From the NCBI RefSeq assembly GCF_049674955.1, contig NZ_CP187232.1, forward strand, positions 4,650,001 through 4,714,000: a stretch of DNA of 64,000 bases, in the 5' to 3' direction. Shown in pieces: positions 44,761 to 53,860 of this stretch. The notes under the pieces were generated by a model. The model was not told where the DNA came from, did no database searches, and worked only from the letters and a program-made list of their open reading frames with translations. Made by a program: the position numbers and the translations under genes. Numbering within the stretch: the first letter of the stretch is position 1; each line of letters begins with the position of its first letter. The stretch comes from Sphaerisporangium viridialbum. GTDB taxonomy: Bacteria; Actinomycetota; Actinomycetes; Streptosporangiales; Streptosporangiaceae.

Positions 44761-45783
44761 ATGGGTTCATGGTCGTTGAGACTGCGCCCACGGTCGATCC
44801 GCGCACGGATCACCCTGCTGACCGTTGTGATCACCACGCTGGTCCTGGTGCCCATGGCAGTGATCACAAGCATGGCCATCCACCGAACCGGATGGGTCGA
44901 TACCGCCATCGGCGCCGAGACAGTCACGCTGATCACGCTCACGGGCGCGGCCACCTGGATGCTCGTCGGCCAGGCACTGGAGCCGGTCGACGCCATCCGG
45001 GCTCAGCTCGCCGAGATCACCTTCAACGACCTCAGCGATCGCATCCCCCAGCCGTCCGGCGATGACGAGGTGGCCAGGCTCGCCCGCACCGCCAACCAGA
45101 CCCTCGGCCGGCTGGAGGAAGCCGTGCATGTACGACGGCAGACCGTCGCCGACGCCACGCACGAGCTGCGTACTCCCCTGGCCGGGTTACGCCTCCAACT
45201 GGAGGAGGCCCGGCTGCATCCCGGCGAGACCGAACTGCTGGAGCTGCTGGACCGCCTGCTGGGCGACGTCGACCGGCTGCAGCAGATCGTGATGGACGTG
45301 CTCTATCTGGCAGGCGTCGAGGCCACCGGCGCCGTCGGCCGGGAACACGTGGACCTGGCCGAGTTCGTGCGCAGGGGGCTGAACCACCGCCGCGATCCTC
45401 TTCCGACTCAGCTCTTCCTGCAGGAGGGAGTCACCGTGGACGCCGTACCTGATCAGCTCGGCCGGGCGCTGGGCAACCTGCTGGACAACGCCCAACGACA
45501 CGCCGATCAAACGGTGGGAGTGGAGGTGCGAGCTGAGGGGGACACCGCCTTGCTGGTGGTCTTCGATGACGGCTCGGGGATCGCCGAGCCCGACCGCGAC
45601 AAGATCTTCGAGCGTTTCATCCGGCTGGACGCCGCCCGAAGCCGCGACCGTGGCGGCAGCGGCCTGGGCCTGGCGATCGCCGCCGTTGTGGTGCGCGCCC
45701 ACGGAGGGACCATACGCGTGCAGGAATCTCCCACTGGCGGTGCGACCTTCGAAGTGCAGCTACCCCTCGGCGGTGTTTCCTGA
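44761..45783 (+). CDS. Sensor histidine kinase
   Basis: 340 residues. Two membrane segments (ARITLLTVVITTLVLVPMAV; TLITLTGAATWMLVGQAL), a HAMP linker (LEPVDAIRAQLAEITFNDLS), the H-box DATHELRTPLAGLRLQLEEA with the phospho-accepting His, N-box LGRALGNLLDNAQRHA, G1 FDDGSGIAEPDRDKIFERFI and G2 GGSGLGLAIAAVVVRAHGGT. The periplasmic loop is only about 20 residues, so it probably senses the membrane or is constitutive. No response regulator lies beside it, making it an orphan whose partner may have been lost to rearrangement. Confidence 0.88.
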   Translation: MGSWSLRLRPRSIRARITLLTVVITTLVLVPMAVITSMAIHRTGWVDTAIGAETVTLITLTGAATWMLVGQALEPVDAIRAQLAEITFNDLSDRIPQPSGDDEVARLARTANQTLGRLEEAVHVRRQTVADATHELRTPLAGLRLQLEEARLHPGETELLELLDRLLGDVDRLQQIVMDVLYLAGVEATGAVGREHVDLAEFVRRGLNHRRDPLPTQLFLQEGVTVDAVPDQLGRALGNLLDNAQRHADQTVGVEVRAEGDTALLVVFDDGSGIAEPDRDKIFERFIRLDAARSRDRGGSGLGLAIAAVVVRAHGGTIRVQESPTGGATFEVQLPLGGVS

Positions 45784-45979
45784 TGCGGAAGGCTCTCGGC
45801 CATCTCACCCCGGGCGAAGGGCGCCGCGAGGTCAACGACTGTCAGGTTGGGAGGATGTGGGGCTCCTCGGCTGGCAAGGGTCGACAGTATGTCTCGTACG
45901 AGGACACCGCAGGCGGCCGGGAGCAGGCGCGGGGAACCGCGCGGAACGCCGCCTGGAGAAGGGAGCAGACGCCGAAGTC

Positions 45980-46205
45980 ATCCTCGTCCATCGTGAAGTG
46001 CCGCGAGTGCGGGCGCGGGAACCGTGTACCCGCGGCGTCCGGCGGGACACCGCGCTGCGGTGACTGCCACGAGCCGCTGCCGTGGGTCGCCGAGGCGGGT
46101 GACGACGACTTCGCCGAGGTCGTCGAGGCGGCGTCCATCCAGGTATGGTGTGGTCCGTGCAAGATCGTGTCCCCGATTCTGGAACAGCTCACCGCGGCCC
46201 GGTGA
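45980..46205 (+). pseudogene. Thioredoxin (Trx2 type), internally deleted and truncated
   Basis: SSIVKCRECGRGNRVPAASG and TPRCGDCHEPLPWVAEAGDD are the N-terminal zinc finger of Trx2/TrxC-type thioredoxins. It then jumps from FAEVVEAASI directly to QVWCGPCKIVSPILEQLTAA: the strand before the WCGPC active site (about ten residues, PVLVDLWAPW-like) is missing in frame, and the protein stops soon after, where a normal one continues 60 residues further. The reading frame upstream to 45783 overlaps the kinase stop but shows no domain. Confidence 0.65.
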
Positions 46206-46330
46206 GCTTGAGAAGGACGACGCCGTGCTTGGGCACCGTGGCGGTGTAGGACGGCTGGACGGTTCCGGCGTCCTGGCGCTCCCGCAGCAGGCGTGTCGTG
46301 ACCGGACCGGTGCTCCGCGGGGATGAGTTC
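46195..46330 (-). pseudogene. Glycoside hydrolase C-terminal fragment
   Basis: On the minus strand: TTRLLRERQDAGTVQPSYTA, then TVPKHGVVLLKLTG and stop. The pattern tYtatVPpHGvvLLrl is the end of the C-terminal beta-sandwich of GH27 alpha-galactosidases and related enzymes. Only about 40 residues remain, joined tail-to-tail to the truncated thioredoxin, so a deletion fused the two. Confidence 0.4.
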
Positions 46331-46737
46331 AAGGACCAGTTCTACCGCGAGGGCTACCGTCCCCGATGCGCGCACGTCTCCGTGAGTATTCAGCCGCCCG
46401 CCTGCGGCCCCGACTCGAACTGCCAAGTTTGCCACCGCTGTTACCGGCGGCCCGACTCATGGAGAGCATGGCCAGCGGGCCATGGCGGGCAACTACCACC
46501 ACGTTATCCGCCCGCCGGTGGCCGCCGTAGGGGACGGGTCGGTCCGCATGATCGTACGGCGCGAGTCCGAGGAGGACCTGCTCCGCCTCTACCCGACCCC
46601 TCACCGCAAGCCTGCTCACGCTCTGGCGGGTTCGGCCCGCCCGTGCCGAACGACAGCCGCCTACGTGATCCCCCGGGTACGGAGAGGTACTCTCGGGCGA
46701 GGAGGGGGCGATCGGCGAACAAGCAGCTCAGACCGAG

Positions 46738-47790
46738 GTGCGTGTCGGCATACTGGCGTCACCCGGCGTGGTCGCCGAGCTGGCCGCGACCTTCCTGCCT
46801 GAGCTCGCGGAAGAGCTTTCGGCGCGCCTGCCGGACCTTCGATGGAGCATCGAGGTCGTCGAGGAGCGGCTCGTCGACCCGCCGGTCGAGCTCAGCGAGC
46901 TGATCGCCGCCGGGCGCAGAGCCATGCTCGATCGCGGATGGCACCTCGCGGTCTGTGTCACCGATCTTCCGCTGCAGACGGCCAGGCGACCCGTGATCGC
47001 CCATGCCAGCGCCGCGCACGGCGTGGCGGTGCTGTCTCTGCCCGCGCTCGGCCCGGTGGGGGTCCGTCGGCGTGCCATCTCCGCCAGCGTGCGGCTGGTC
47101 GAAGCCATGCTCGGAGCAGCGAGCGCGGCGGGCGGCAAGGAGGCGGGCGGCGGGACGGCAGGACGGCGGCGGTCCGCCGCCGTCGTCCGGCGGGCACGGG
47201 AGCCCGGCGGTCAGGTAGAAATCGACGACCGAGGCGTGCATCTCGTGGCCCGGGTGATCACCGGCAACGTGTGGCTGTTGCTGGGCATGCTGCGTGCCAA
47301 CAGGCCCTGGCGGCTCGCGATACGACTCTCACGCGTGCTGGTGGCCGCGGCGCTGGTCACCAGCGACATCTGGCGGCTCACCGACCACCTCGGACATGTG
47401 CGGCTGAGCGTGCTCACCGTCGGATCGGCGCTCGCCATGACCCTCACCATCGTCATAGGCGCGAACCTCTGGGAACGGCATCCCAGCGCGAATGTGCGCG
47501 AGCAGGTCATGTTGTTCAACATCGTCACGGTGATCATAGGGGTGGTGGTCTTCTACATCGCGCTCTTCCTGATCGCGCTTGCCGGGACGGCGGTGCTCGT
47601 ACCGGACGGGTTCTTCGCGAGCGTGCTCCGCCACCCGGTCGACTTCTCGGACTACCTCGATCTGGCCTGGCTGGCGGCTTCGATCGCGACCCTCGGTGGC
47701 GCGCTCGGCGCCGGGCTGGAGAGCGACGACGCCGTGCGCGAGGCGGCTTACACCTACCGCCCGGACACCCCGCTCACCAGGAGCACGTGA
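46738..47790 (+). CDS. Integral membrane protein of unknown function
   Basis: 350 residues. The soluble N-terminal half (MRVGILASPGVVAELAATFL, HLAVCVTDLPLQTARRPVIA, LSLPALGPVGVRRRAISASV) looks like an alpha/beta domain. The C-terminal half has at least four membrane segments (LRANRPWRLAIRLSRVLVAA, VGSALAMTLTIVIGANLW, LFNIVTVIIGVVVFYIALFL, LAWLAASIATLGGALGAGLE). Similar proteins of unknown role exist in actinomycetes. The start is probably the GTG at 46738. Confidence 0.7.
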   Translation: MRVGILASPGVVAELAATFLPELAEELSARLPDLRWSIEVVEERLVDPPVELSELIAAGRRAMLDRGWHLAVCVTDLPLQTARRPVIAHASAAHGVAVLSLPALGPVGVRRRAISASVRLVEAMLGAASAAGGKEAGGGTAGRRRSAAVVRRAREPGGQVEIDDRGVHLVARVITGNVWLLLGMLRANRPWRLAIRLSRVLVAAALVTSDIWRLTDHLGHVRLSVLTVGSALAMTLTIVIGANLWERHPSANVREQVMLFNIVTVIIGVVVFYIALFLIALAGTAVLVPDGFFASVLRHPVDFSDYLDLAWLAASIATLGGALGAGLESDDAVREAAYTYRPDTPLTRST

Positions 47791-47879
47791 TCCCAGCCCA
47801 CCCGTCACCTCCGTGCGGGTGTGTGGGTAGAGGTAGAAATCTCACGCCCGTTTATGGGCAGGGAGGGCGCACTAAGCGT

Positions 47880-48125
47880 TTATGTCTCGTTTGTCGTTTC
47901 GCCATTTCCGTCAGGAAGTTCACGCAAGACCCGGGCCTGAAGGGCGAGGAGGATCTCGAGCTTGCGCTTCGCCGGGATGTTCATCGCGTCGAACGCCGTG
48001 AAAAGCCACTCGCCGTCGGGCGTGTCCTCGGCGACGGTGGGTTCGCCGCCGCGCAGGCACGCGCACGCACAGGCGATCGCCGCCGTCCAGCATGACCAGC
48101 GCGCCGGAGACGTGGACGGCTTCAA
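47880..48125 (-). CDS. Small hypothetical protein, possibly frameshifted at its 5' end
   Basis: The C-terminal 60 residues look genuine: RGGEPTVAEDTPDGEWLFTA, FDAMNIPAKRKLEILLALQA, RVLRELPDGNGETTNET. The first 25 residues of this frame are poor, while another frame reads VSGALVMLDGGDRLCVRVP just upstream, so a one-base indel near 48060 may divide one gene. Function unknown. Confidence 0.45.
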   Translation of the reverse strand: MKPSTSPARWSCWTAAIACACACLRGGEPTVAEDTPDGEWLFTAFDAMNIPAKRKLEILLALQARVLRELPDGNGETTNET

Positions 48126-48242
48126 CCTGTATTACGGCTGCCTGAAGGGAACCCAGCATAAGTGGCTGGACCTGAGCTCACCGGGTCCGCTGCGTTCTCT
48201 CTCCGATCCGTGCGACTCTGTGCGACCGCGCCGGGGCCGGCT

Positions 48243-48745
48243 TCAGCGCGGGGGCTCGGATCGCTTGCCTCCGGCCCGCTTGCCGGTGATCTCGATGCGG
48301 TGGCCCTGGGCTCGCTGGGCCTTGGGGATACGCAGTGTCAGGACCCCCTGGTCCATGGACGCCTCGACGTCGTCCGCATCGACGTCGGAGGGCAGCGAGG
48401 AGTGGTAGTGGAACCGCCCCGCCCGTACGCGCAGCGCGTTCGAGCGTTCTTCCTCCTCGCGGACCTCACCGTTCACACACAGTTCGCGGTCCCGGATGCC
48501 GATGTCGATGTCATCCGGTGAAATGCCGGGCAGCTCGAGCCTGACGACGTAGCCATCGTCGCCTCGTCGATCTCCGCGATCGGCATCCATGGGCGTTCGG
48601 CCTCGGCTTCGACCGCCAGCTGGTTGAGCCCTGTCATGCGGTTGAGCAGTTCCTGCACATCCGCGAAGGGATCTCGCCGCAGTATCGCGGTCGGCTCTAT
48701 TCCGTGCAGTCGGGCACCTCTGGTGCGCCTCATCGGCAGTGTCAT
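48243..48745 (-). pseudogene. Hsp20 small heat-shock protein, frameshifted
   Basis: The start MTLPMRRTRGARLHGIEPTA, ILRRDPFADVQELLNRMTGL and AERPWMPIAEIDE lie in one frame. After a one-base indel near 48560 the alpha-crystallin domain follows in another: DDGYVVRLELPGISPDDIDI, GIRDRELCVNGEVREEEERS, FHYHSSLPSDVDADDVEASM and DQGVLTLRIPKA. Both parts are full length for an actinomycete Hsp20 (about 165 residues). It belongs to the stress block with DUF2267, adenylate kinase and DUF1931. The sequence should be checked before calling it dead. Confidence 0.82.
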
Positions 48746-48925
48746 GACATCCCCCAATATTTCGTTCGAGTGGGCGCCTGGACCGGCGACCACAGTCCCC
48801 CAAGGAGCCGCCGTCGCCGCGGCCGGACAAGGACGTGCGGCCACCGGCCATGCTCCGTGGCGCGGGACACGAACACGACCACCGCCGACTGACAGTGCGG
48901 CACCAGGTGTGTCATCATTCTCACG

Positions 48926-49609
48926 ATGCGTAAGTACGTGGTGGTCGGGATACCAGGCAGTGGTAAGAGCACGCAGAGCACCATGCTGGCCCGTGACTTC
49001 GACCTCGTACGGATCAGTACCGGCGACATCTTCCGGTGGCACGTGCGACACCACACCAAGATCGGCGCGCGCGTACGACGGGTCATGACGGCCGGTCAGC
49101 TCGTCGGTGACGTTCTGGTCGAAACGATCATGCGCGATCGCCTGGACGAGCACGACTGGAACTACGGGTTCGTCATCGACGGGTTCCCGCGGAACCGCCG
49201 CCAGGCCGAGTTCTTCCTGGAGAGCTGTGACCTCGATGCGGTCATCTACCTCGACATCCCCGATTCCCAGGTACGCCACCGGGTGCTGTCGAGGCGGCTG
49301 TGCGAGCGCTGCGGCGTCGACTACAGCCTCATCGAGAGCCGGCCGGAGCAGGAGGACGTCTGCGACGTCTGCGACGATCCGCTGGTGACACGCGAAGACG
49401 ACACGCCGGAGGCGCTCACCGCGCGGCTCTTTGACTACCACAAGGACATCGACGTCGTGCTGGAGCTGCTCGGGCGCAAGGTGCGCGTCTTCGTGATCGA
49501 CGCGAGCCGTGATCAGGGCACGGTCCACGCCGAGATCCTTTCCCGTCTGGGCCTCCCGTCGCCGCTCTCGCCGGGCGGATCCGCCGGCATGGCCGAGCAG
49601 GGCCGCTGA
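48926..49609 (+). CDS. adk: Adenylate kinase, zinc-binding LID type
   Basis: 227 residues. P-loop VVVGIPGSGKSTQSTMLA, AMP-binding RISTGDIFRWHVR and FVIDGFPRNRRQAEFFLE, then LID with four Cys in CERCGVDYSLI and EDVCDVCDDPLV (structural zinc), and REDDTPEALTARLFDYHKDI. It interconverts AMP, ADP and ATP. It lies in a stress block rather than the ribosomal-protein/secY operon where housekeeping adk normally resides, so it is probably a second, stress-related copy. Divergent from Hsp20 with about 180 bp between. Confidence 0.85.
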   Translation: MRKYVVVGIPGSGKSTQSTMLARDFDLVRISTGDIFRWHVRHHTKIGARVRRVMTAGQLVGDVLVETIMRDRLDEHDWNYGFVIDGFPRNRRQAEFFLESCDLDAVIYLDIPDSQVRHRVLSRRLCERCGVDYSLIESRPEQEDVCDVCDDPLVTREDDTPEALTARLFDYHKDIDVVLELLGRKVRVFVIDASRDQGTVHAEILSRLGLPSPLSPGGSAGMAEQGR

Positions 49610-49685
49610 GGCGCACCGATCCCGTCCGGTTGTGTGATGCCGGTGGAGCGCGGGTGAGTAAGGCTCGACCGAGGAGGTGGTGCAG

Positions 49686-50136
49686 ATGCGCCCGAGCGCC
49701 GTAGCACGGTTTCCAGCGGCTCTTCAGAGTGGCCGGAGGCCTGGACGTCGACAAGGACGACCTCAAGCGCTACGAGGACTTCATCGACCACAAGATCTAC
49801 GACCTGCTCCTGATCGGCCAGGCCCATGCCAAGTCGAACGCTCGCGACGTCATTCACCCGTCGGATCTGCCGGTGACCAAGGGGCTGCAGGAGTCCATCC
49901 ATACCTTCCGCGCACTCGACGAGGAGATCGCGCTGGAGCCCGTTCTCGAGCAACTCGCGAAACGGCCGCCGCTCGATCTGACCATCGCGGAGGAGACCGA
50001 GCGGTCTCTACCGGAGATCGTCGGTGGACTGACGCTCGTGCTCGCCTGCACTTTCAAGATCATCGATCCACGGCAGAAGAACCCGCATACCGAGCACTGG
50101 GAGCGGGCCATCGCCATCTTCGACCTGCTCCTGTGA
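49686..50136 (+). pseudogene. DUF1931 (histone-fold-like) protein, frameshifted near the start
   Basis: ATG 49686 gives MRPSAVARF, but one extra C in TTTCCAGCGG shifts the frame; removing it gives FQRLFRVAGGLDVDKDDLKR, the normal DUF1931 opening. The rest is intact: YEDFIDHKIYDLLLIGQAHA, KSNARDVIHPSDLPVTKGLQ, RSLPEIVGGLTLVLACTFKI. DUF1931 proteins carry histone-fold motifs and may bind DNA. An internal start at 49729 could still express most of it. Confidence 0.75.
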
Positions 50137-50254
50137 CCGGACCCGGCACGGCCTCGAACGCCGGCGGGACCGCCCTACCAAGTGTGAGGATGCGGCGGTC
50201 CGGATGGTCGGCGAGTGTCGTTCTGATGCACCCGACGATGGGCGGAGACGGCCC

Positions 50255-50556
50255 TTGCAGGAGACACCCGACCTACACGGCGCGTACCCGCGTCTCGACA
50301 GGGACCAGGTCGCCCTAGTCGCGGCGTACGGTGAGCGGCGCCCGGTCCGGCGCGGCGAGATCCTCTTCAACGAGGGTGACCGCAACTACGACTTCCACGT
50401 GATCAGCCAGGGCATGGTGGCCGAGCAGGAGGGCGGTGAGATCGTCCGTGTGCACGGCCCGGGCCGCTTCCTCGGTGAACTCGGCCAGCTCACCGGCCAG
50501 CCCGCGTTCTTCACCGCGGTCGTGCAGGAGACCGGCGAGGTCGTGGCCCGTGCCGA
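50255..50556 (+). pseudogene. cNMP-binding domain, cut off by recombinase sequence
   Basis: ETPDLHGAYPRLDRDQVALV, RRGEILFNEGDRNYDFHVIS, GMVAEQEGGEIVRVHGPGRF and LGELGQLTGQPAFFTAVVQE are a cyclic-nucleotide-binding beta-roll of the kind that heads thioredoxin-reductase-like flavoproteins in actinomycetes. After VVAR the sequence becomes recombinase in another frame at about 50556. The flavoprotein part, if it existed, is missing. Confidence 0.65.
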
Positions 50557-51447
50557 TCGGCCACCACCGCCGCCTACCACACCGACCTGACCGAATGGCT
50601 GACCTGGTGCGCCGAACGCGGCCTGGACCCCCTCACCGTCCGCCGCGCCGACGCCGACCTGTACAAAACCGACCTGGCCACCCGCCGCGCGGCCTCCACC
50701 GTCGCCCGCAAGCTATCCGCGGTGTCCTCCTGGTACCGCTACCTGATCAGCAACGAAGCCTGCGACCGCAACCCGGTCGCCGCCGTCGACCGCCCCCGGC
50801 CCGACCGGGACAACTCAGCCACCATCGGCCTGTCCCGCACCGAAGCCGGCCGGTTCCTGGCCGCGGCCGCCGCCGACACCCGTCCGGTACGACTGCGCAC
50901 CGCCGCCCTGCTGGCCATCATGCTCACCGAAGGCGTCCGCGTTTCGGAGATCTGCAACGCCGACATCGCGGACCTCGGCTACAACCGCGGCTGGCGCACC
51001 CTCACCGTCACCCGCAAGGGCGGCAAACGCCAGGCACTCCCCCTGGCCCCGCCCGTCGCCGACGCCCTCGATCACTACCTCGCCAGCAGGGCCGACAGCA
51101 GCCAGCCGCATCAAGGCCGGCTACAGGGGCCGCTGTTCGTCACCGGAGCATCCGGCCCCCACCAGGGCGGAAAGCGCCTGGACCGCTGGGCCATCACCAA
51201 ACTCATCCGCCGCATCGCCCAGGCTGCGGCCATCCCCTCAGCGGCCAAACTCACCCCGCACTCGCTGCGGCACTCCTTCGCCACCCTGTCCCTGGACGCC
51301 GGCGCCGCCCTGCGTGACGTCCAAGACGCCATGGGCCACGCCGACCCCCGAACCACCCGCGCCTACGACCGCGCCCGCTACGCCCTCGACCGCCACCCCG
51401 CCACCCGCCTGGTCTCCTTCGTCGCCACCATCGACACCGACATCTGA
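50557..51447 (+). CDS. Tyrosine recombinase, probably 5'-truncated
   Basis: Reads from about 50557: TTAAYHTDLTEWLTWCAERG, VARKLSAVSSWYRYLISNEA (core-binding domain), then the catalytic domain with Arg in LTEGVRVSEICNADIADLGY, Lys in VTRKGGKRQALPLAP, HSLRHSFATLSLDAGAALRD, MGHADPRTTRAYDRARYALD (His and nucleophile Tyr). All six catalytic positions are present. No start is seen before the junction with the cNMP-domain gene, so the first residues may be lost, or translation begins at GTG within. The following 750 bp contain the 22-bp repeats, then the coiled-coil gene. Confidence 0.8.
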   Translation, partial: SATTAAYHTDLTEWLTWCAERGLDPLTVRRADADLYKTDLATRRAASTVARKLSAVSSWYRYLISNEACDRNPVAAVDRPRPDRDNSATIGLSRTEAGRFLAAAAADTRPVRLRTAALLAIMLTEGVRVSEICNADIADLGYNRGWRTLTVTRKGGKRQALPLAPPVADALDHYLASRADSSQPHQGRLQGPLFVTGASGPHQGGKRLDRWAITKLIRRIAQAAAIPSAAKLTPHSLRHSFATLSLDAGAALRDVQDAMGHADPRTTRAYDRARYALDRHPATRLVSFVATIDTDI

Positions 51448-51649
51448 AGACCGCCGGACCGTGAAGGCAACGCCGCTCAGCGGTCTAATCTCGAAGACAC
51501 CGACACCGACAGCGGTCAACGACGCATCACCGCAGAGCAACGGCGTTCCTCCATCACTTGGCCATGTGGGGCGCTGCGCGGAGTGCCTCCAGGCATGAGA
51601 CCTTCCCCGGCCCCCGCAGCAGCGGGGCAACAGGCCCATGGCCGGACGC

Positions 51650-52033
51650 CACTGCCAAAACCTTGCGCCGGTACCGACAAGCCTCTGCGTTTCCGCTGGT
51701 AGACCGCACAATCTCCAGGGGTGCCCTGCCAGCGATGCCGCTGTCAAAACAGGAGCCGTACCGGCCGCTCAGCGCCTCTGTCGACTCCCGGAGACGTCGC
51801 AGTCCGCGAGTCGACAGAAGACAGTCACCGGCGCTGCGCCATACGAACCCCCAGGTCACCGGCCCCCTCGCTAGGCTCCACTGACAAAACCGTGCGCCTC
51901 CACTGCAAAACCCGTCGTTCACGCTGACAAAACTTTGCGTTTCCACTGACAGGCACACTGCGCTCAACAGCTCATCAGTCAGAAACTCCACTGGCACGGC
52001 CGACAGGCTCACTGCGCTCAACACCCGGAACTC
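51650..52033 (+). repeat. Degenerate ~22-bp direct repeats (iteron-like)
   Basis: Units near CACTGACAAAACNNTGCGNNTC start at 51650, 51672, 51694, 51739, 51879, 51901, 51922, 51944, 51989 and 52011, mostly 21-23 bp apart, so on one face of the helix about every two turns. The cluster 51879-52010 is tightest. They fill the gap between the recombinase and the coiled-coil gene and look like accessory protein-binding sites. Confidence 0.65.
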
Positions 52034-52159
52034 CAAGGTTCGCCTGGACAGGACACTCAGTAACGCGGTGCGGTCGGTGAGGCGTGGTGGAGTAACTTGC
52101 GGGAAGTCTCCTTCTCGTGAGTTGCTCAGGCTCACGGACACGCAACAGATCTTCTTTTC

Positions 52160-52203
52160 TGATTTTGAATTTCTGGAAATTATAAATCTGTTAGAGTCCG
52201 GCT
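52160..52203 (+). promoter_or_regulatory. AT-rich promoter of the coiled-coil gene, possibly leaderless
   Basis: The 45 bp before GTG 52204 are about 75% A/T, in strong contrast to the neighbourhood, with TTGAAT, a small palindrome ATTTCTGGAAAT, TATAAAT and TTAGAG. No ribosome site is seen before 52204, so the transcript could begin at the start codon. Confidence 0.45.
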
Positions 52204-53460
52204 GTGGCGGTGAAGGCGCGGAGTGGCGGGCAAGGCGCGCGCGGTGGCGGCGCGGAGGATGCGGCCGAGGGCGGCGAGACGGCGGGAGTGACGCCGTGCA
52301 AGCACTGCGGCGCGGCGATCGAGCGGCGGCCCGGTCGCGGCCGGCCGAAGGAGTACTGCCCGCAGAACGACTGCCAGGCGGCGGCCAAACGCGCGCGGGA
52401 ACTGCGCCGCGCCACCCCGGGCCTCGAAGGCACGCTCGCCCGCGCCGAGGATCTTTACGACCGAATGGAGAAGGGCCTGGCGGCGGCCATCGCTCCCCTG
52501 GCGCAGGTGCTCGCCGACGAGCTCAGCCCGGCGGGGGTGGAGGCCAAGCTGAGCGCGGTTCAGGCCGAGGCGCACACCCGTGTGGCGATCGCCCGCACCG
52601 AGCGGGAGCAGGCCTTCGAGCAGGTACGGCTGGCGCGCGAGGCCACCGAGCACGCGCGCAGGCAGCGCGAGAGCATGCGCGAGCAGGTGCGCGACGCCCT
52701 CGCCGAACGCGACACCGCCCTGTCGGACGCCGAGAACGCGCGCGAGCAGGCGCTGGCGGCCCTGCGGGAGGCGGCCACCACCGAGCGGCACGCCAAGCAG
52801 GCGGCCGAGGAGGCGAACCGGCGCGCCACCAGAGCCGAAGCCGCCCGTGACCAGGCGACACGCGAGATGAACGAGCGCGTGGAGGCCGCCGTCGCCGAGG
52901 CCAAGGACGCGCGTGCCGAGGCCCAGCAGGCCCGGCAGGCCGCCGAACAGGCCTCGGCCGAGCGGGACACCGCGCGTACCGAGGCCGAGCTGGCCCGGCG
53001 CGCCCGGGTCGAGGCCGAGCAGGCCGCGGCCGGGGCGATCGCGCGAGCGCAGGCGGCCGACGCCGAACGCGGGCGGGCGCAGGCCCGCGCCGAGGCCGCC
53101 GAGCAGGCCCGCGCGGAGGCGATGGGCGAGGCCGCCCGTTCCGCAGCCGACGCCGCCCAGGCCGCCGCGCGAGCCGTGGATGCCGAACGCCAGGCCGCCA
53201 CCCGCGTCCAGGCCGCCGAGCAGAAAGCGGCGGCGGAGACGTCCGAAGCGCGGGAACGCGAGCGTTCCGTGATCGCCGAGCGCGACCGGCTGGCCGCGCT
53301 GCTCGAGGTGGAACGAGCCCGGGTGGCGGACCTGCGAGCGCAGACCGAGACCCTTCGCACCGAATCCGCCCAGCTACGCGAGCGGGCGGTCACCGCCGAA
53401 CTCCACGCGGCCGCCCAGCGGGGACCCGGCGCCCCTACGCCGACCGGAGCCGACCAGTGA
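52204..53460 (+). CDS. Zinc-finger coiled-coil DNA-binding-like protein
   Basis: 418 residues. The N-terminal 70 residues hold a Cys cluster, TPCKHCGAAIERRPGRGRPK then EYCPQNDCQAAAKRAR, which looks like a small zinc finger with an AT-hook-like GRGRP. The remaining 330 residues are an unbroken Ala/Glu/Arg/Gln coiled coil. This layout resembles KfrA and the TnpT-type accessory proteins that work with a tyrosine recombinase in some Tn3 relatives (Tn4651 group); the recombinase upstream and the 22-bp repeats between make that comparison attractive but unproven. A fragment of a similar protein lies at 30023. Confidence 0.7.
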   Translation: MAVKARSGGQGARGGGAEDAAEGGETAGVTPCKHCGAAIERRPGRGRPKEYCPQNDCQAAAKRARELRRATPGLEGTLARAEDLYDRMEKGLAAAIAPLAQVLADELSPAGVEAKLSAVQAEAHTRVAIARTEREQAFEQVRLAREATEHARRQRESMREQVRDALAERDTALSDAENAREQALAALREAATTERHAKQAAEEANRRATRAEAARDQATREMNERVEAAVAEAKDARAEAQQARQAAEQASAERDTARTEAELARRARVEAEQAAAGAIARAQAADAERGRAQARAEAAEQARAEAMGEAARSAADAAQAAARAVDAERQAATRVQAAEQKAAAETSEARERERSVIAERDRLAALLEVERARVADLRAQTETLRTESAQLRERAVTAELHAAAQRGPGAPTPTGADQ

Positions 53461-53707
53461 GTTCTCACCGGTGAAGTCGGGTCGGGCAAGAAGGAGCGAC
53501 CTCGTTCACCCGACCCAGCGGAGACGCCCGCAGGCGGCCGGTGCGCTGCCCGACGCTCCCCCGCCCTCGGCGAAGGTTGGGTCGAGAACGCCCGCGCCCG
53601 GCTGTCCGCCACCAGCCGGCAGAACGGCCCGGCGCCGCCCCGTCTGGGAATGGACCCTCAGCGCGGCCGCCATCGTCATGGCCATTACCCGGGTCCAGCC
53701 GAGATAC

Positions 53708-53741
53708 GGGTGCCACCGGAATACGGCGGAAACGGGCCGCG
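53708..53741 (+). repeat. Left terminal inverted repeat of the Tn3-family transposon
   Basis: gggtgccaccggaatacggc followed by ggaaacgggccgcg, identical to the reverse complement of 60431-60464. Preceded by GAGATAC. Confidence 0.85.
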
Positions 53742-53759
53742 GGACGATATAACCGCAGG

Positions 53760-53855
53760 TCAGCGTTGAGCCAGAGCTTCGTACGCAGTGGAGCGACCGA
53801 TCTTGAGCGTGCGGGCGGCCTCAGTGACCGACTCGCCGTCGGCGACTTCCACGGG
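53760..53855 (-). pseudogene. Serine resolvase C-terminal fragment
   Basis: VADGESVTEAARTLKIGRST then AYEALAQR, stop at 53760. It is the resolvase HTH and almost the same as the end of the relic at 9700. The rest of the gene is absent. It directly abuts the 39-bp sequence shared with 9612-9650. Confidence 0.7.
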
Positions 53856-53860
53856 GCTGG

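Noticed and set aside
51650..52033. Possible CRISPR array
   Set aside because: Repeats are degenerate, about 22 bp with no unique spacers between them, and no cas genes are present.
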